Shown here: positions 24,236-33,226 of the stretch, piece by piece
How positions within the stretch are numbered: the first letter of the stretch is position 1
How the letters are laid out: each line of letters starts with the position of its first letter
Origin: Chryseobacterium sp. S0630
GTDB taxonomy: Bacteria; Bacteroidota; Bacteroidia; Flavobacteriales; Weeksellaceae
DNA: 64,000 nucleotides
Direction of reading: 5' to 3'
NCBI RefSeq assembly: GCF_024158915.1
Contig: NZ_JAMZGF010000015.1
Span: forward strand, 30,998-94,997
The notes under the pieces: generated by a model
Told to the model about the DNA's origin: nothing
The model's input: only the letters and a program-made list of their open reading frames with translations
Database searches by the model: none
Position numbers and translations under genes: made by a program

Positions 24236-26239
24236 TTATTTATTAAAATTTTCTGCAAAGAATCCTAACATCGATTTGTAAAGTTCAATTCTGTTCGGTT
24301 CTTTTCCAAATCCGTGCCCTTCATCATATTTTACCAGATAAGGAACTTCAAAACCTTTGGCACGCATGGCTTTTACAATCTGATCAGATTCGTTAATGTT
24401 TACTCTTGGATCATTGGCTCCCTGTACTACGAATAGCGGTTTCTTAATCTTATCAATCTGGAACACTGGAGAAACTTCTTTCGCAATTTTCGCTTCTTCA
24501 GGATTATCAAGATCATACCAGATCTGTTTTACCATTTCTTTATATGGCTTCCAGTATTCCGGGAAAGAATCAAAGAAAGTAAAGATGTTGGATACGCCTA
24601 CGTAATCTACTCCACAAGCATACAGATCAGGAGTTTTGATCAATCCCATTAATGTTGCATATCCACCGTGGCTTCCTCCGTAAATGGCTACTTTATCTTT
24701 ATCTACCCATCCTTGTTCAATGGCGTATTTTACACCATCTTCCACATCATCCATCGCTTTTCTTCCAATCTGCTTGTAACCCGCTTTCTGAAATGATTTT
24801 CCATATCCTCCTGAAATTCTGAAGTTCACCTGAAGCGTAGCATATCCTCTGCTTGCAAACAGCTGCGCTTCCGGATTGAATCCCCAGCTGTCTCTGATTC
24901 CCTGCGGGCCACCGTGAGGATTCACAATCATTGGAACTTTTTTACCTTCCAGCGCTGCTTTAGGCAGTGTGATATATCCATGGATGGTCATTCCATCTCT
25001 GCTTTTAAATTCGATAGGTCTCATTTCCGCCATATCTTCTTCTTTCAGCTGAGGCATCAGGTTGTAAAGAAGTTTGGTCTGCTTGGTTTTGGTGTCATAT
25101 TCATAATAAGTTCCGTAGAGCTTATCGCTTCCTACCACAACCAGAAGTTTATCATCATTATCATCAGAAGAAACAATTCCAAATTCTTTGTCTCCGAACT
25201 GAGATTTTAATTGATCATCTATTTCCTTGTAAAATTTACTTACCGGAACCGTTTCTCCTTTTACTCCTTCATAACTGATAAAGTCCAGTTCATAATTTCT
25301 GTTTTTACCGGCAGTACTTATTGAGCTTACATCGTATACAGGATTTGAATAGATCTCCTTAATCACAGCATTCTTTTTCAGATCATACAGGACGATCCTC
25401 GCTTTATCACTATCCAGATTCGTTACAACGTAAGCTTCATCTTTATTTTTAGAGTTATCGTTAAATGCTATAATACTGAAGGTATCAGACCAGTCTGTAG
25501 ATTTGATCAGATTGAATTTTCCTGTCTGCAGATCTTTATAATAGGTTTTTGTAGTTAATCCGTTTTCAAGAACACTATAACCTCTCAGATTTCCATCTTT
25601 ATCAAAAAGGTAATCGTCAATAGGGTTGTTGACATCTTTATTTTCATACAGTTGGGTCATTTCCCCTGTAACGAAATTGATTTTAAACGGTTCAAAGATT
25701 TGTTTATTATTCTTATTCATCGTTACCACTACAAAATCAGTATCTTTTATAGGAATAATGGACTGTACTTTCACCCCGTCAAATGGTGTCAAATCTTTCT
25801 GATTTCCCCCATCAGTGTCTGTCGCATACAAATGAATATTTTCATTTCCGCCTCTATCCTGAGTATAGAAAAGACGTTTTTTGTTCAACCATCCATATCC
25901 TCTTACCAGATCATCTTTTTCCACAATAGCTTTGGTAATTTTTCCTGTACTCAGGTCTTTTACATAAACATGATTTTTTTTCTCCTCGTCTTTTTCTTTA
26001 TAGGAAAGGTATTTCCCGTCAGGAGAGATCTTAAAGGCTGAAGCTTTTGGTCTTGCAAAATAGTCTTCGACTTTATATTTAAAGTTTCCTTTGTCGTAAG
26101 AAATCAGTTTCTCAAGATTAGCCTTGGAAGATGGCAAAGTAGGATCTCCCGGCAGTTTAGCAGTAGAGCTCTGTGCGTTGGTCATAATGGTAGATAGTAC
26201 AATAAGGGCTGTACCGAAAATGTTGTGATTTAAATTCAT
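24236..26239 (-). CDS. S9 family (prolyl oligopeptidase type) peptidase
   Basis: 667 residues. Signal peptide about 1-22 (MNLNHNIFGTALIVLSTIMT, then NAQ). Residues about 50-400 form a beta-propeller (SPDGKYLSYKE, GYGWLNKKRLFYTQD). The C-terminal alpha/beta hydrolase domain has the nucleophile in IYGGSHGGYATLMGLI, Asp in VQGANDPRVNI and His in VKYDEGHGFGKEPNR, a complete triad. Likely a periplasmic dipeptidyl or acylaminoacyl peptidase taking part in peptide use. Single gene with its own terminator. Confidence 0.94.
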   Translation of the reverse strand: MNLNHNIFGTALIVLSTIMTNAQSSTAKLPGDPTLPSSKANLEKLISYDKGNFKYKVEDYFARPKASAFKISPDGKYLSYKEKDEEKKNHVYVKDLSTGKITKAIVEKDDLVRGYGWLNKKRLFYTQDRGGNENIHLYATDTDGGNQKDLTPFDGVKVQSIIPIKDTDFVVVTMNKNNKQIFEPFKINFVTGEMTQLYENKDVNNPIDDYLFDKDGNLRGYSVLENGLTTKTYYKDLQTGKFNLIKSTDWSDTFSIIAFNDNSKNKDEAYVVTNLDSDKARIVLYDLKKNAVIKEIYSNPVYDVSSISTAGKNRNYELDFISYEGVKGETVPVSKFYKEIDDQLKSQFGDKEFGIVSSDDNDDKLLVVVGSDKLYGTYYEYDTKTKQTKLLYNLMPQLKEEDMAEMRPIEFKSRDGMTIHGYITLPKAALEGKKVPMIVNPHGGPQGIRDSWGFNPEAQLFASRGYATLQVNFRISGGYGKSFQKAGYKQIGRKAMDDVEDGVKYAIEQGWVDKDKVAIYGGSHGGYATLMGLIKTPDLYACGVDYVGVSNIFTFFDSFPEYWKPYKEMVKQIWYDLDNPEEAKIAKEVSPVFQIDKIKKPLFVVQGANDPRVNINESDQIVKAMRAKGFEVPYLVKYDEGHGFGKEPNRIELYKSMLGFFAENFNK

Positions 26240-26404
26240 AACTTATGTTTTTAAAGGTTAAATTTACTTAAGTATTTAATTTTTAAGGTAATAAAAACAA
26301 ATTCATTTATACAATAAGACACATTACTACCACAAAATGTTACACGATTTGATTAAAAAAATTTCAATTATAAGAAAAGACAGCCTTAATGACTATCTTT
26401 TTAT

Positions 26405-26863
26405 CTAATGTAAATAAATTCCGAAATACCATGTCCAGACGATCAGAATAATCTGCATGGGAATTCTTTGAGTGTAAAGGTATTTCATTCCCGGACCAGT
26501 GTAATCAGCTTTAAAAATATTAATCTTTTTCCTGGAAGAATTGATATTGGCTATAAAAACCAATACATAGAAAATAATGAGTAAAATAGCTGTCATCTCA
26601 CGAATTGACGGAATCATCAGTCCGATTCCTGCTGCAATTTCCAGAACTCCGGTAAAGTACACCCAAAACATTCCGGCAGGAATAAAATCAGGAATCATCA
26701 TCGCCATTCCTTTTTGAAATTTAAAATGAGAAAAACCTGTAAATATGATAAAAACAGCCATTCCCAGGTTTCCTGAAAATATAAAATCCAGCTTCCCCTG
26801 AAACAAAAAAGTCCCCAGCAAAGCCAGAATAAAAGTTGCGAAAAGTATGACGAGTAATTTCAT
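26405..26863 (-). CDS. DoxX-like membrane protein
   Basis: 152 residues with four membrane helices (LLVILFATFILALLGTFLF; AVFIIFTGFSHF; MFWVYFTGVLEIAAGIGLMI; TAILLIIFYVLVFIANI). The F-T-G-x-x-H and G-x-x-E-x-x-x-G-x-G-L pattern is typical of DoxX/DUF417-type proteins. Members act in thiol/redox or quinone chemistry in other bacteria; the role here is unknown. First of a long minus-strand accessory block. Confidence 0.8.
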   Translation of the reverse strand: MKLLVILFATFILALLGTFLFQGKLDFIFSGNLGMAVFIIFTGFSHFKFQKGMAMMIPDFIPAGMFWVYFTGVLEIAAGIGLMIPSIREMTAILLIIFYVLVFIANINSSRKKINIFKADYTGPGMKYLYTQRIPMQIILIVWTWYFGIYLH

Positions 26864-26880
26864 TTTTAGGTGGTAGAGAT

Positions 26881-26964
26881 GTTGTAGATATTAGGTGACA
26901 GGTAGCAGATATTAGTATTCAGGGTAAAATAGCAACTCTAAACATTAAACATTAAACATTGAAC
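26881..26964. repeat. Degenerate 7-bp-period array (12 units)
   Basis: Reading from 26881 in steps of seven: GTTGTAG, ATATTAG, GTGACAG, GTAGCAG, ATATTAG, TATTCAG, GGTAAAA, TAGCAAC, TCTAAAC, ATTAAAC, ATTAAAC, ATTGAAC. The units share an AG ending first and an AAC ending later. The array ends five bases from the stop codon of the minus-strand SRPBCC gene. Confidence 0.7.
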
Positions 26965-26968
26965 TTCA

Positions 26969-27436
26969 TCAAACTGAACCCAAACTCACTCCTTCTGCAA
27001 GGCTTTTCACAACCATTAATCCTTTTGTGAAGCCTGTGTTCATGTGATCCTGCCATTGTTTTTCTACCTGAACTTCAGCATGAAGTTTTGTTTTTCCGCC
27101 AAAGTCTATCAGAAAGTATTTTTCAAAACTTCCGTTCCATTCCATAACTTCCTTACTCTGGGTATCTTCGTTTCCCTCTTTATCCACCATTCCCAGATGT
27201 TTAAATACAATCTGGTTAGGTTCATCCAGGCTGTCTATGGTTGAAACCATTCCTTCCCCATGAGCATTAAGGAAATAGGTTTTTCCGCCTACCTTCCAGT
27301 CGGATTTCATAATAGATCCTGCACCGAAATACTTGGTCCATTCGCTGTACGTTTCAGGATTCCAGAGGATGTCCCATACTTTTTGCAAAGGAGCATCAAT
27401 TACTGTTTCGTATGATAAGGTTTCCATTTGTTTCAT
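26969..27436 (-). CDS. SRPBCC (START-like) domain protein
   Basis: 155 residues. Opening METLSYETVIDAPLQKVWDILWNPETY (from residue 4) is the standard SRPBCC start; the body continues with WTKYFGAGSIMKSDWKVGGKTYF and ends with HMNTGFTKGLMVVKSLAEG. Helix-grip proteins of this type bind hydrophobic ligands. It is a paralogue of the next gene (MEKLSYEIEINA), which argues that translation may begin at M4 (27427). Substrate unknown. Confidence 0.88.
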   Translation of the reverse strand: MKQMETLSYETVIDAPLQKVWDILWNPETYSEWTKYFGAGSIMKSDWKVGGKTYFLNAHGEGMVSTIDSLDEPNQIVFKHLGMVDKEGNEDTQSKEVMEWNGSFEKYFLIDFGGKTKLHAEVQVEKQWQDHMNTGFTKGLMVVKSLAEGVSLGSV

Positions 27437-27448
27437 TTTTTTAAGTGG

Positions 27449-27476
27449 TCATTGTGAGCAAAGTGAAGCAATCTCA
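27449..27476 (+). repeat. Dispersed repeat module B
   Basis: GTCATTGTGAGCAAAGTGAA followed by GCAATCTC, a near-match to the 21230-21260 module, between the two SRPBCC genes. Confidence 0.6.
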
Positions 27477-27515
27477 AAGCTCAAATGATTTTTCTTTTAG
27501 TTCAAACCGAATTGT

Positions 27516-27944
27516 TTACAACTGATTTTCTGAGAGATGTTTCACGATTGACATTGCCTTTGGAAATTTCTCTTCAAAAAATTCTTTAAATTCTGCCGGC
27601 GTCTGAATTTCTGTTTTCAGTAAAGTTCCTTCTTCGTTCTCTTCAAGAAAGTAAGCTTCTGTGGCTTCTCCCCAATCCTTAGGCACTTCAATACCGTCAT
27701 AAATTTCACCCAGATGCAGAAATTTTATTTCTTCGTTGGGAATCACTTTTTCTACTCTGCTGTACATCCCATTGTTCTTAGGATCAAGAAATTTGACAAT
27801 ATTATTTTCTTCCAGCGTTCCCTCATAAAAAGAACCATCAGTAAAAGCTGTTGTCCATTGTCTGTAGGTAATGTCTCCCCAAAGTACACTCCATACTTTT
27901 TCAGCTTCTGCATTGATTTCTATTTCGTATGATAATTTTTCCAT
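27516..27944 (-). CDS. SRPBCC (START-like) domain protein
   Basis: 142 residues, a paralogue of the preceding gene (MEKLSYEIEINAEAEKVWSV vs METLSYETVIDAPLQKVWDI). Contains the W-x-x-A-F motif QWTTAFTDGSFYEG and an amphipathic C-terminal helix, EFKEFFEEKFPKAMSIVKHL. Likely binds a small hydrophobic molecule. The pair may be a tandem duplication, separated by a dispersed repeat module. Confidence 0.87.
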   Translation of the reverse strand: MEKLSYEIEINAEAEKVWSVLWGDITYRQWTTAFTDGSFYEGTLEENNIVKFLDPKNNGMYSRVEKVIPNEEIKFLHLGEIYDGIEVPKDWGEATEAYFLEENEEGTLLKTEIQTPAEFKEFFEEKFPKAMSIVKHLSENQL

Positions 27945-27956
27945 ATATTTTTTAAG

Positions 27957-28068
27957 GTATTAGGTTGTAGATAATAGGTTGCAGGTGATTGGGTTTGAGG
28001 GCTTGAGAGTCAGAGGGTTTTAGGGTGAGAGAATTCTAAATTCTAATTTCTAACCTCTAACTTCTTAT
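27957..28068. repeat. Degenerate 7-bp-period array running into a stop codon
   Basis: Clear heptamers at 28034-28068: TTCTAAA/TTCTAAT/TTCTAAC/CTCTAAC/TTCTTAT. Upstream, 27960-28030 is a G-rich series (AGGTTGT, AGATAAT, AGGTTGC, AGGTGAT...). The last unit overlaps the stop codon of the minus-strand SDR gene at 28065. Confidence 0.6.
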
Positions 28069-28898
28069 CCTCCGACAAAATCACCGCCGTTAATGTGAAT
28101 TATTTCTCCTGTGATATAACTTGCATCTTTGGAAGCAAGAAAAACATAGGCTGGTGCTACTTCAGAAGGTTGTCCCGCTCGTTTCAGCGGAGTATCTTTT
28201 CCAAATGAGGAAAGATCATCAAAAGCTTCTTTCACCAAAGGTGTCCATATTGGTCCGGGAGCAATCCCGTTTACCAGAATTTTCTTTTCTGCAAGGTTAT
28301 CTGCCAAAGAACGGATAAAAGATAAAACAGCACCTTTTGTTGCGGCATAATCTATTAAGTGGTCGCTTCCACGATAAGCTGTGACAGAAGTGGTACAGAT
28401 TATTCTTCCTCCTTTTTGTATCAACGGGAGAAAATTTCTGGTGAATGAAATCATCGACATGATATTGGTATCAAATGTTTCCTGAATCTGTTCATCAGAA
28501 ATTTTTTCCAGAGTGCTTTTTGAGGTATGAATTCCTGCATTATTAACAAGAATATCCAGGTTCTTCCACTCTTCTTTAATTTTGTCTGCACATTTGGCTC
28601 TGAACGCTTTCCGGGTGAGATCTCCTTTAACCAGAAGACACTTCTGCCCTTCTTTTTCAACCAGTTTTTTGGTTTCTCTGGCATCATCGTCACTTTCTTT
28701 ATAGATAATGGCGACATCTGCTCCTTCTCTGGCGAAATGAACCGCTACAGCCTGTCCTATGCCGCTGTCTCCTCCTGAAATAACCGCTTTCTTACCCTTC
28801 AGCTTCCGGCTTCCCTGATAATCGTTCCTGATAATTTCCGGAAATAACCCTTCTTTAGGGACTTTTGACTTAGATTTTGATTTGTTCTGTGTTTTCAT
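28065..28898 (-). CDS. SDR family oxidoreductase
   Basis: 277 residues from the ATG at 28898; an in-frame TTG at 28904 is rejected. A basic N-terminal tail (KTQNKSKSKSKVPKEG) precedes the Rossmann domain, with AVISGGDSGIGQAVA, NNAG, catalytic TSVTAYRGSDHLIDYAATKG (Y-A-A-T-K) and GPIWTPLV. The long N-terminal tail and GSGDSGIG-type motif place it near the YhdF/YhxC group of general-stress SDRs. Substrate unknown. Confidence 0.93.
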   Translation of the reverse strand: MKTQNKSKSKSKVPKEGLFPEIIRNDYQGSRKLKGKKAVISGGDSGIGQAVAVHFAREGADVAIIYKESDDDARETKKLVEKEGQKCLLVKGDLTRKAFRAKCADKIKEEWKNLDILVNNAGIHTSKSTLEKISDEQIQETFDTNIMSMISFTRNFLPLIQKGGRIICTTSVTAYRGSDHLIDYAATKGAVLSFIRSLADNLAEKKILVNGIAPGPIWTPLVKEAFDDLSSFGKDTPLKRAGQPSEVAPAYVFLASKDASYITGEIIHINGGDFVGG

Positions 28899-28943
28899 AA
28901 GCAAATCTTTTCTCTAAATTACATCAAACAATACGCCGAAAGT

Positions 28944-29810
28944 TTAAGAATTATAAGCATCTTCCAGATCCTGGATGATAATTTTCTGCATTTTCATCAT
29001 TGCCTGAACTACTTTATAAGCTTTTTCACGATCAGCATCATTCATTAACTGGATAAGTCTTTTAGGAACAATCTGCCAGCTTAATCCATATTTATCTTTC
29101 AGCCAGCCACACATGCTTTCTCTTCCTCCGTCTGCCGTAAAAGTATTCCAGTATTTGTCAGTTTGATCCTGGTCATCTGTCATTACCACCAATGATATTC
29201 CTTCATTAAAGTCAAACTGATGGTCATAGGAATTATCCATACAGAATAAGCTGTAATTATCGATCGTAAAATGAGCATGCTGAACATTTTCTGCTGGTTC
29301 TGGTATATCATGGCCTTCACTGCCTGCTCCATAGGTTAATATATTCCCGATACTTGAATTGGGAAAAGTTCTGGTATAAAGCTCCATTGCTTCTTTAGCT
29401 TTTCCATTATTCTGATGGATAAACATCAATGTAGGAATTATTTTCTGGTCACTTGCTTTTTCTCCTAAAAACAACTGCCATGTTACTCCATATTTATCCT
29501 GAACCCATCCGTATTTCGGACTCCATGAGTAAGATCCCAGTTCCATCAAAGCTATTCCGCCATCCAGTAACTGATCCCAGTATTTTTGAACTTCGTCTTC
29601 TGTTTCACAGATTACCATAAAAGATATAGAAGCATTTTTTTTGAATTGCGGGCCTCCATTCAGAAGCATGATTCTTTGTCCAAACAAATCAATGTTCATC
29701 ACAACAGGAGTATCTGCTGTGATTTCGCCTCCAAAAACTTTACAATAAAATTCTGCAGACTGCTTGGCGTCTCCATCATACCAGAGACATGGGAAAATAT
29801 CGTTATTCAT
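28944..29810 (-). CDS. Two-domain PhnB/VOC family protein
   Basis: 288 residues from the ATG at 29810 (MNNDIFPCLWYDGDAKQSAE); an earlier in-frame start adds 31 unlike residues. Two homologous 3-demethylubiquinone-9 methyltransferase-like (PhnB) domains are joined in tandem: residues 1-130 and about 145-285, each starting with (I/L)xPxLxFxxxxxxAxxxYxxxF and ending with DKYGVxWQ. The fold is vicinal-oxygen-chelate, often metal dependent. A single-domain relative lies at 30716. Confidence 0.9.
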   Translation of the reverse strand: MNNDIFPCLWYDGDAKQSAEFYCKVFGGEITADTPVVMNIDLFGQRIMLLNGGPQFKKNASISFMVICETEDEVQKYWDQLLDGGIALMELGSYSWSPKYGWVQDKYGVTWQLFLGEKASDQKIIPTLMFIHQNNGKAKEAMELYTRTFPNSSIGNILTYGAGSEGHDIPEPAENVQHAHFTIDNYSLFCMDNSYDHQFDFNEGISLVVMTDDQDQTDKYWNTFTADGGRESMCGWLKDKYGLSWQIVPKRLIQLMNDADREKAYKVVQAMMKMQKIIIQDLEDAYNS

Positions 29811-29951
29811 AATTTTAAATTTTAACAAGAAAAATGTATTTATACTTTTAAATTCTCTATACAAAAGCAAAACGGATCTTATGCCTTTACATTGAAACGA
29901 CACTATTACGTTTTACTGTAAGACACTGCAAATTTTCTACTTGTATATTTA

Positions 29952-30191
29952 TTATGCTTCTTTAAAGCAGACCTGATTTTCTTTCATGTAATTCTTCAGC
30001 TTCATCATCGCATTTTTACCGAAACCATGCAGCTGCATGATTTCTTTTTCGGAATAATCTGAAAGTTTTTCCAAAGAATTTATTTTTTCTTTTTCTAAGG
30101 CTCTTCTTGCAGGTATTGCAATAACTCCGTGAAGGAATTGCTCTGCAGAGTCATAATTAAAAGCATAAATAGAGTTTAAACTCTTTGACAT
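29952..30191 (-). CDS. Helix-hairpin-helix protein like the RNAP alpha C-terminal domain
   Basis: 79 residues from the ATG at 30191 (an ATG at 30209 adds six residues). The C-terminal half IPARRALEKEKINSLEKLSD and YSEKEIMQLHGFGKNAMMKL carries the alpha-CTD signature (L-S-E-x-E-L-x-x-x-x-x-x-G-x-x-x). Such proteins occur next to SRPBCC/PhnB genes in Bacteroidota. Possibly DNA binding; no partner is evident. Confidence 0.75.
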   Translation of the reverse strand: MSKSLNSIYAFNYDSAEQFLHGVIAIPARRALEKEKINSLEKLSDYSEKEIMQLHGFGKNAMMKLKNYMKENQVCFKEA

Positions 30192-30226
30192 GATAACTAG
30201 ATTGATCATGGCTACAAAAAATATTG

Positions 30227-30640
30227 TTAATGATTCTCAACATACTTGTGGAAGTTGTTGAGAATAGCATACCAGCCATCTCGCTGCATTTCCACAGAAT
30301 TTTGTTTTTCCGGATCGAAAATTTCAATGACTTTCGTTGTATTCTCATCTATTTTATTGAAAACAACTTCTACTTTTCGTCCGTCCTCCATGTGGTATTT
30401 AATGACCTCATGAGGAACTATTTCATCATATACTCCTTCAAAATCGAATCCGAAACTTTTGTCTTTCGCTTCCATTCTGTTTTTGAATTTGCCCCCTACC
30501 GTAAGGTTATTTTCAGAACTAGGACACTGCCAGCTTTCATGAGCGAAATTCCATTTCGTGATATGTTTGGGTTCATTGAAATAACTCCAAACCTTTTCCA
30601 CCGGTGCTAAAATTGTAATGTCTATTTTAATTGGATCCAT
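30227..30640 (-). CDS. SRPBCC family protein (AHSA1-like)
   Basis: 137 residues: IKIDITILAPVEKVWSYFNE, then ITKWNFAHESWQCPSSENN and EGVYDEIVPHEVIKYHMEDG, ending QRDGWYAILNNFHKYVEN. Typical activator-of-Hsp90-ATPase-homologue-1-like fold found in small soluble proteins. Third SRPBCC gene of the block. Confidence 0.9.
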   Translation of the reverse strand: MDPIKIDITILAPVEKVWSYFNEPKHITKWNFAHESWQCPSSENNLTVGGKFKNRMEAKDKSFGFDFEGVYDEIVPHEVIKYHMEDGRKVEVVFNKIDENTTKVIEIFDPEKQNSVEMQRDGWYAILNNFHKYVENH

Positions 30641-30664
30641 AGTTCTATTTTTTAAGTTTGAATA

Positions 30665-30692
30665 AAGAGATGCCCATTTTTGGGCAACTCTT
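30665..30692 (-). terminator. Terminator of the 30716 gene
   Basis: TGCCCA (30671-30676) and TGGGCA (30681-30686) with outer AGAG/CTCT form the stem, just past the stop codon of the minus-strand VOC gene at 30716. Confidence 0.65.
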
Positions 30693-30715
30693 CATATAAT
30701 TAGTTAAATATAAGA

Positions 30716-31147
30716 TTATTTTGCGTATTCGTCATTATAGTTCACCATCCAATGAACACCGTACTTATCCTGGAAACACCCAAAATAGTCTCCCCAAAAC
30801 TGATCTTCAATTGGCATTTCTACATTTCCGCCGTCAGAAAGTTCTTTAAAAATCCTGTCTGCTTCACTTTTGGAATCAGGGAAAATAGAAACATAATTGT
30901 TGTTTCCTACCGTAAGAGTCTGCCCAAACCCCGGTACAATATCAGATGCCATTAATAAATCGCCTCCGATAGGCAGAGCAATGTGCATTACTCTGTTTTT
31001 TTCTTCTTCAGAAAGATTTTCTGTTCCGGGAGCATTTCCCATTTTATGAATTCCTCCAACGAATTCACCACCGAAAACAGTTTTGTAAAAATTGAACGCT
31101 TCTTCTGCTGTTCCATCAAAATTTAGGTATGGATTTAATTTAGCCAT
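30716..31147 (-). CDS. PhnB-like VOC family protein
   Basis: 143 residues: AKLNPYLNFDGTAEEAFNFY and KTVFGGEFVGGIHKMGNAPG, then HIALPIGGDLLMASDIVPGF and the end FWGDYFGCFQDKYGVHWMVN. These are the hallmarks of the PhnB/DUF1338-type VOC protein. Similar to each half of the two-domain gene at 28944. Function unknown; members are linked to detoxification only by fold. Confidence 0.9.
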   Translation of the reverse strand: MAKLNPYLNFDGTAEEAFNFYKTVFGGEFVGGIHKMGNAPGTENLSEEEKNRVMHIALPIGGDLLMASDIVPGFGQTLTVGNNNYVSIFPDSKSEADRIFKELSDGGNVEMPIEDQFWGDYFGCFQDKYGVHWMVNYNDEYAK

Positions 31148-31236
31148 GATTTTTAATTTTAAAGTTATTATTATAAGATATAGTTTCTACTGTTGGTCCA
31201 TTAAGAATTAATTAATTTACTATGAATAAAAAATGC

Positions 31237-32013
31237 TTAATGGTTTAAAAATTTCACCACTTCTCTGACGGTAAAGTCTATTAGATGGGTATCCATACTT
31301 CCGTCAAAGTCCGGCATCATATAAGTGCCATGAGTGGCAGGAAGGATCATTAATCGTGAATCTTTTACCAGCCTCCACATTGCTGCTGTATGTTCCGGCT
31401 TCATCACATCCTGATCTCCACTGATAAATAATGTGGGTGACTTTATAGACGTCAGCACCTCATCATCCCAATCTTCGAACGTTTGCATCCTTGTGCAGTC
31501 TTTCTCAAAAAGGTTTTCCAGTTTTGAAAAATCCGGATTGAGATTTAAAAAATTAATTTTAAAAGGTTCCGGCATTGATTCGAAAGTGGCTTCCTGCATG
31601 CCTTCAAAAAAGCCGTCTATCATCCCGTTTCTTTTATAAAAAGCTGAAGCAACGACCAATTTTTCAACTATTCCCGGATGACGATGGCCAATCTGCATTA
31701 CGGTACTTCCTCCATTACTGAATCCCCAGAATGAAGCTTTCCCGATAGTAAGTTCTGCTAAAAGTCCGGCTACATCATCAGCATCCTGTTCAAATCTTTC
31801 AGGAATATCCCGATGTTCACTTCTGCCATGATTTTGTAAATCGATTCCTATCAACTGAAATTGATCTTCCAGTCTTGTAATGACTTCTTTAAAATCATAG
31901 AGCATGGAAGAACCACCGCCATGAATCAATACCAAAGGCTTTCCTGATCCATAGATTTCATAATACAATTGGATTCCGTTGACTTTTTTATAGCCTTTTT
32001 CTACTGGATTCAT
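31237..32013 (-). CDS. Alpha/beta hydrolase
   Basis: 258 residues. Oxyanion region VLIHGGGSSMLYDF, nucleophile elbow ASFWGFSNGGSTVMQIGHRH (S in GFSNGG), Asp in FISGDQDVMKPEH and His in LPATHGTY. All triad residues are present. Ends two bases before the DinB gene start, so it is probably co-transcribed with it. Esterase or C-C hydrolase; substrate unknown. Confidence 0.92.
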   Translation of the reverse strand: MNPVEKGYKKVNGIQLYYEIYGSGKPLVLIHGGGSSMLYDFKEVITRLEDQFQLIGIDLQNHGRSEHRDIPERFEQDADDVAGLLAELTIGKASFWGFSNGGSTVMQIGHRHPGIVEKLVVASAFYKRNGMIDGFFEGMQEATFESMPEPFKINFLNLNPDFSKLENLFEKDCTRMQTFEDWDDEVLTSIKSPTLFISGDQDVMKPEHTAAMWRLVKDSRLMILPATHGTYMMPDFDGSMDTHLIDFTVREVVKFLNH

Positions 32014-32015
32014 TG

Positions 32016-32540
32016 TTAATACTTAAGATTTTCGTCCACGTCATACTTCATGCCCGGATAATCTAAAATTCTTCGCATTAAGCCTATCTGTCCGCATAAA
32101 TAGTCTTCACGACCGATAGACATTCCGACAAAATTGAGTTTTGTTTCTTTAATGAAAGGGATATTCATTCCTATTTCAAATATTTCATCCAGCTCTTCAT
32201 CGGTTACTTCATGAAGTTTTTGAAATACTTTGGCAGAAATAGCATGAAAGTTTTCTTTTAATTCAGCAAGCGTTGGATACTTAAAACTTGTATCCAGTGC
32301 TTTTCCCTGGAAAAATAAATCGCTGTAGGGATCTTCGTCACGAAGTCCAAGTACCCAGCCTAAGCCATAGCGCATGTTGATAAAGTTTCCTGCCATCCAT
32401 ACGATATGATTGGTTTTATTCTCAATTCTTTTCAAAGCGTCTTCTTCCGAAATGCCGTCCAAAACATTCATAAAGCTTTGGGAATGCATTCTGTAAGCCG
32501 GAATAATGACTTCCATTTTTTTTGATTTTGGTGTGTCCAT
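32016..32540 (-). CDS. DinB family protein
   Basis: 174 residues, four-helix bundle with the DinB pattern of conserved histidines: H18-type in RMHSQSFMNVLD, then NHIVWMAGNFINMRYGLGWV and a late helix SIGREDYLCGQIGLMRRIL. The typical third histidine (HxxYH...GQ) is replaced by REDYLCGQ, so metal binding may be altered. Members are putative metal-dependent bacillithiol or small-molecule transferases. Operon with the upstream hydrolase. Confidence 0.85.
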   Translation of the reverse strand: MDTPKSKKMEVIIPAYRMHSQSFMNVLDGISEEDALKRIENKTNHIVWMAGNFINMRYGLGWVLGLRDEDPYSDLFFQGKALDTSFKYPTLAELKENFHAISAKVFQKLHEVTDEELDEIFEIGMNIPFIKETKLNFVGMSIGREDYLCGQIGLMRRILDYPGMKYDVDENLKY

Positions 32541-32546
32541 TTTTAA

Positions 32547-32725
32547 TTAGAAGTTAGAAATTAGAGTTTAGTAGGTTGGAGAAACGCGAGGGCGCTAATA
32601 GTTTTACAAACTATGCGTTTTTAAGGCGCGAGGATTTTATCTTCGATAAAATTGTATTCATTTAAAAATGTAATACTAATATTTCAGCGATGTACTTGTC
32701 ATTCCGAGCAAAGCAAGGAATCTAA
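32547..32725. repeat. 7-bp array plus composite dispersed repeat
   Basis: 32547-32581 is TTAGAAG/TTAGAAA/TTAGAGT/TTAGTAG/GTTGGAG. 32582-32655 is module A (AAACGCGAGGGCGC ... TTTTTAAGGCGCGAGGATTT). 32698-32725 is a module-B variant (GTCATTCCGAGCAAAGCAAG). Confidence 0.7.
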
Positions 32726-32735
32726 AAATAGCATG

Positions 32736-33197
32736 CTATTTTATAGCACCCGGTTTTCCTAAAATTCTGCGGAGATAGCCTAGCTGTCCGCTGTGATAGA
32801 TTTCATGAAGGCTGAGAGTGGATATATCTTTAATCATTTCAGCCTGAAAGCTTTCAAGAGTGCTGAGTTTTGCTTCCAGCTTATCCTGAGATTGTTTCAG
32901 ATAGGATTTTAAATCTTCAAAGTTGACCAATTCATCTTTTCGATCCAAAGGCATTTCTCCTCTGTTGTAACAAGAAAATTTTTCACTGTCCCAGACAGAT
33001 TCTTCTCCTAAAATATTCAGTAAAGGATTTCTGATTTGGATCAAATGCCCAAGAATCCAGTTCATACAATTGGCTTCACCATTAGGAAAAATCATTGATT
33101 CTTCGTGGGTAATACCGTCAATATTCATCGTAATTACATAGTAGTTACTGGCTACCTGATTTTTGATGATTTCTATATCGTTTGACTGTGTTTCCAT
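32736..33197 (-). CDS. DinB family protein
   Basis: 153 residues from the ATG at 33197; the frame is open further upstream through the preceding VOC gene, which is a shadow. DinB pattern: ESMIFPNGEANCMNWILGHL (H at the end of this helix), ILGEESVWDSEKFS and IKDISTLSLHEIYHSGQLGY with H-x-x-Y-H-S-G-Q, so the third metal histidine is intact, unlike the neighbour at 32016. Possible metal-dependent transferase. Confidence 0.88.
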   Translation of the reverse strand: METQSNDIEIIKNQVASNYYVITMNIDGITHEESMIFPNGEANCMNWILGHLIQIRNPLLNILGEESVWDSEKFSCYNRGEMPLDRKDELVNFEDLKSYLKQSQDKLEAKLSTLESFQAEMIKDISTLSLHEIYHSGQLGYLRRILGKPGAIK

Positions 33198-33226
33198 TGG
33201 ATGTATATTTTTGTGATATGAGCAGA

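Noticed and set aside
25652..26041. 129-residue plus-strand ORF inside the S9 peptidase gene
   Set aside because: Antisense to a well-supported 667-residue gene; Cys/Phe/Ile-rich translation typical of a shadow frame.
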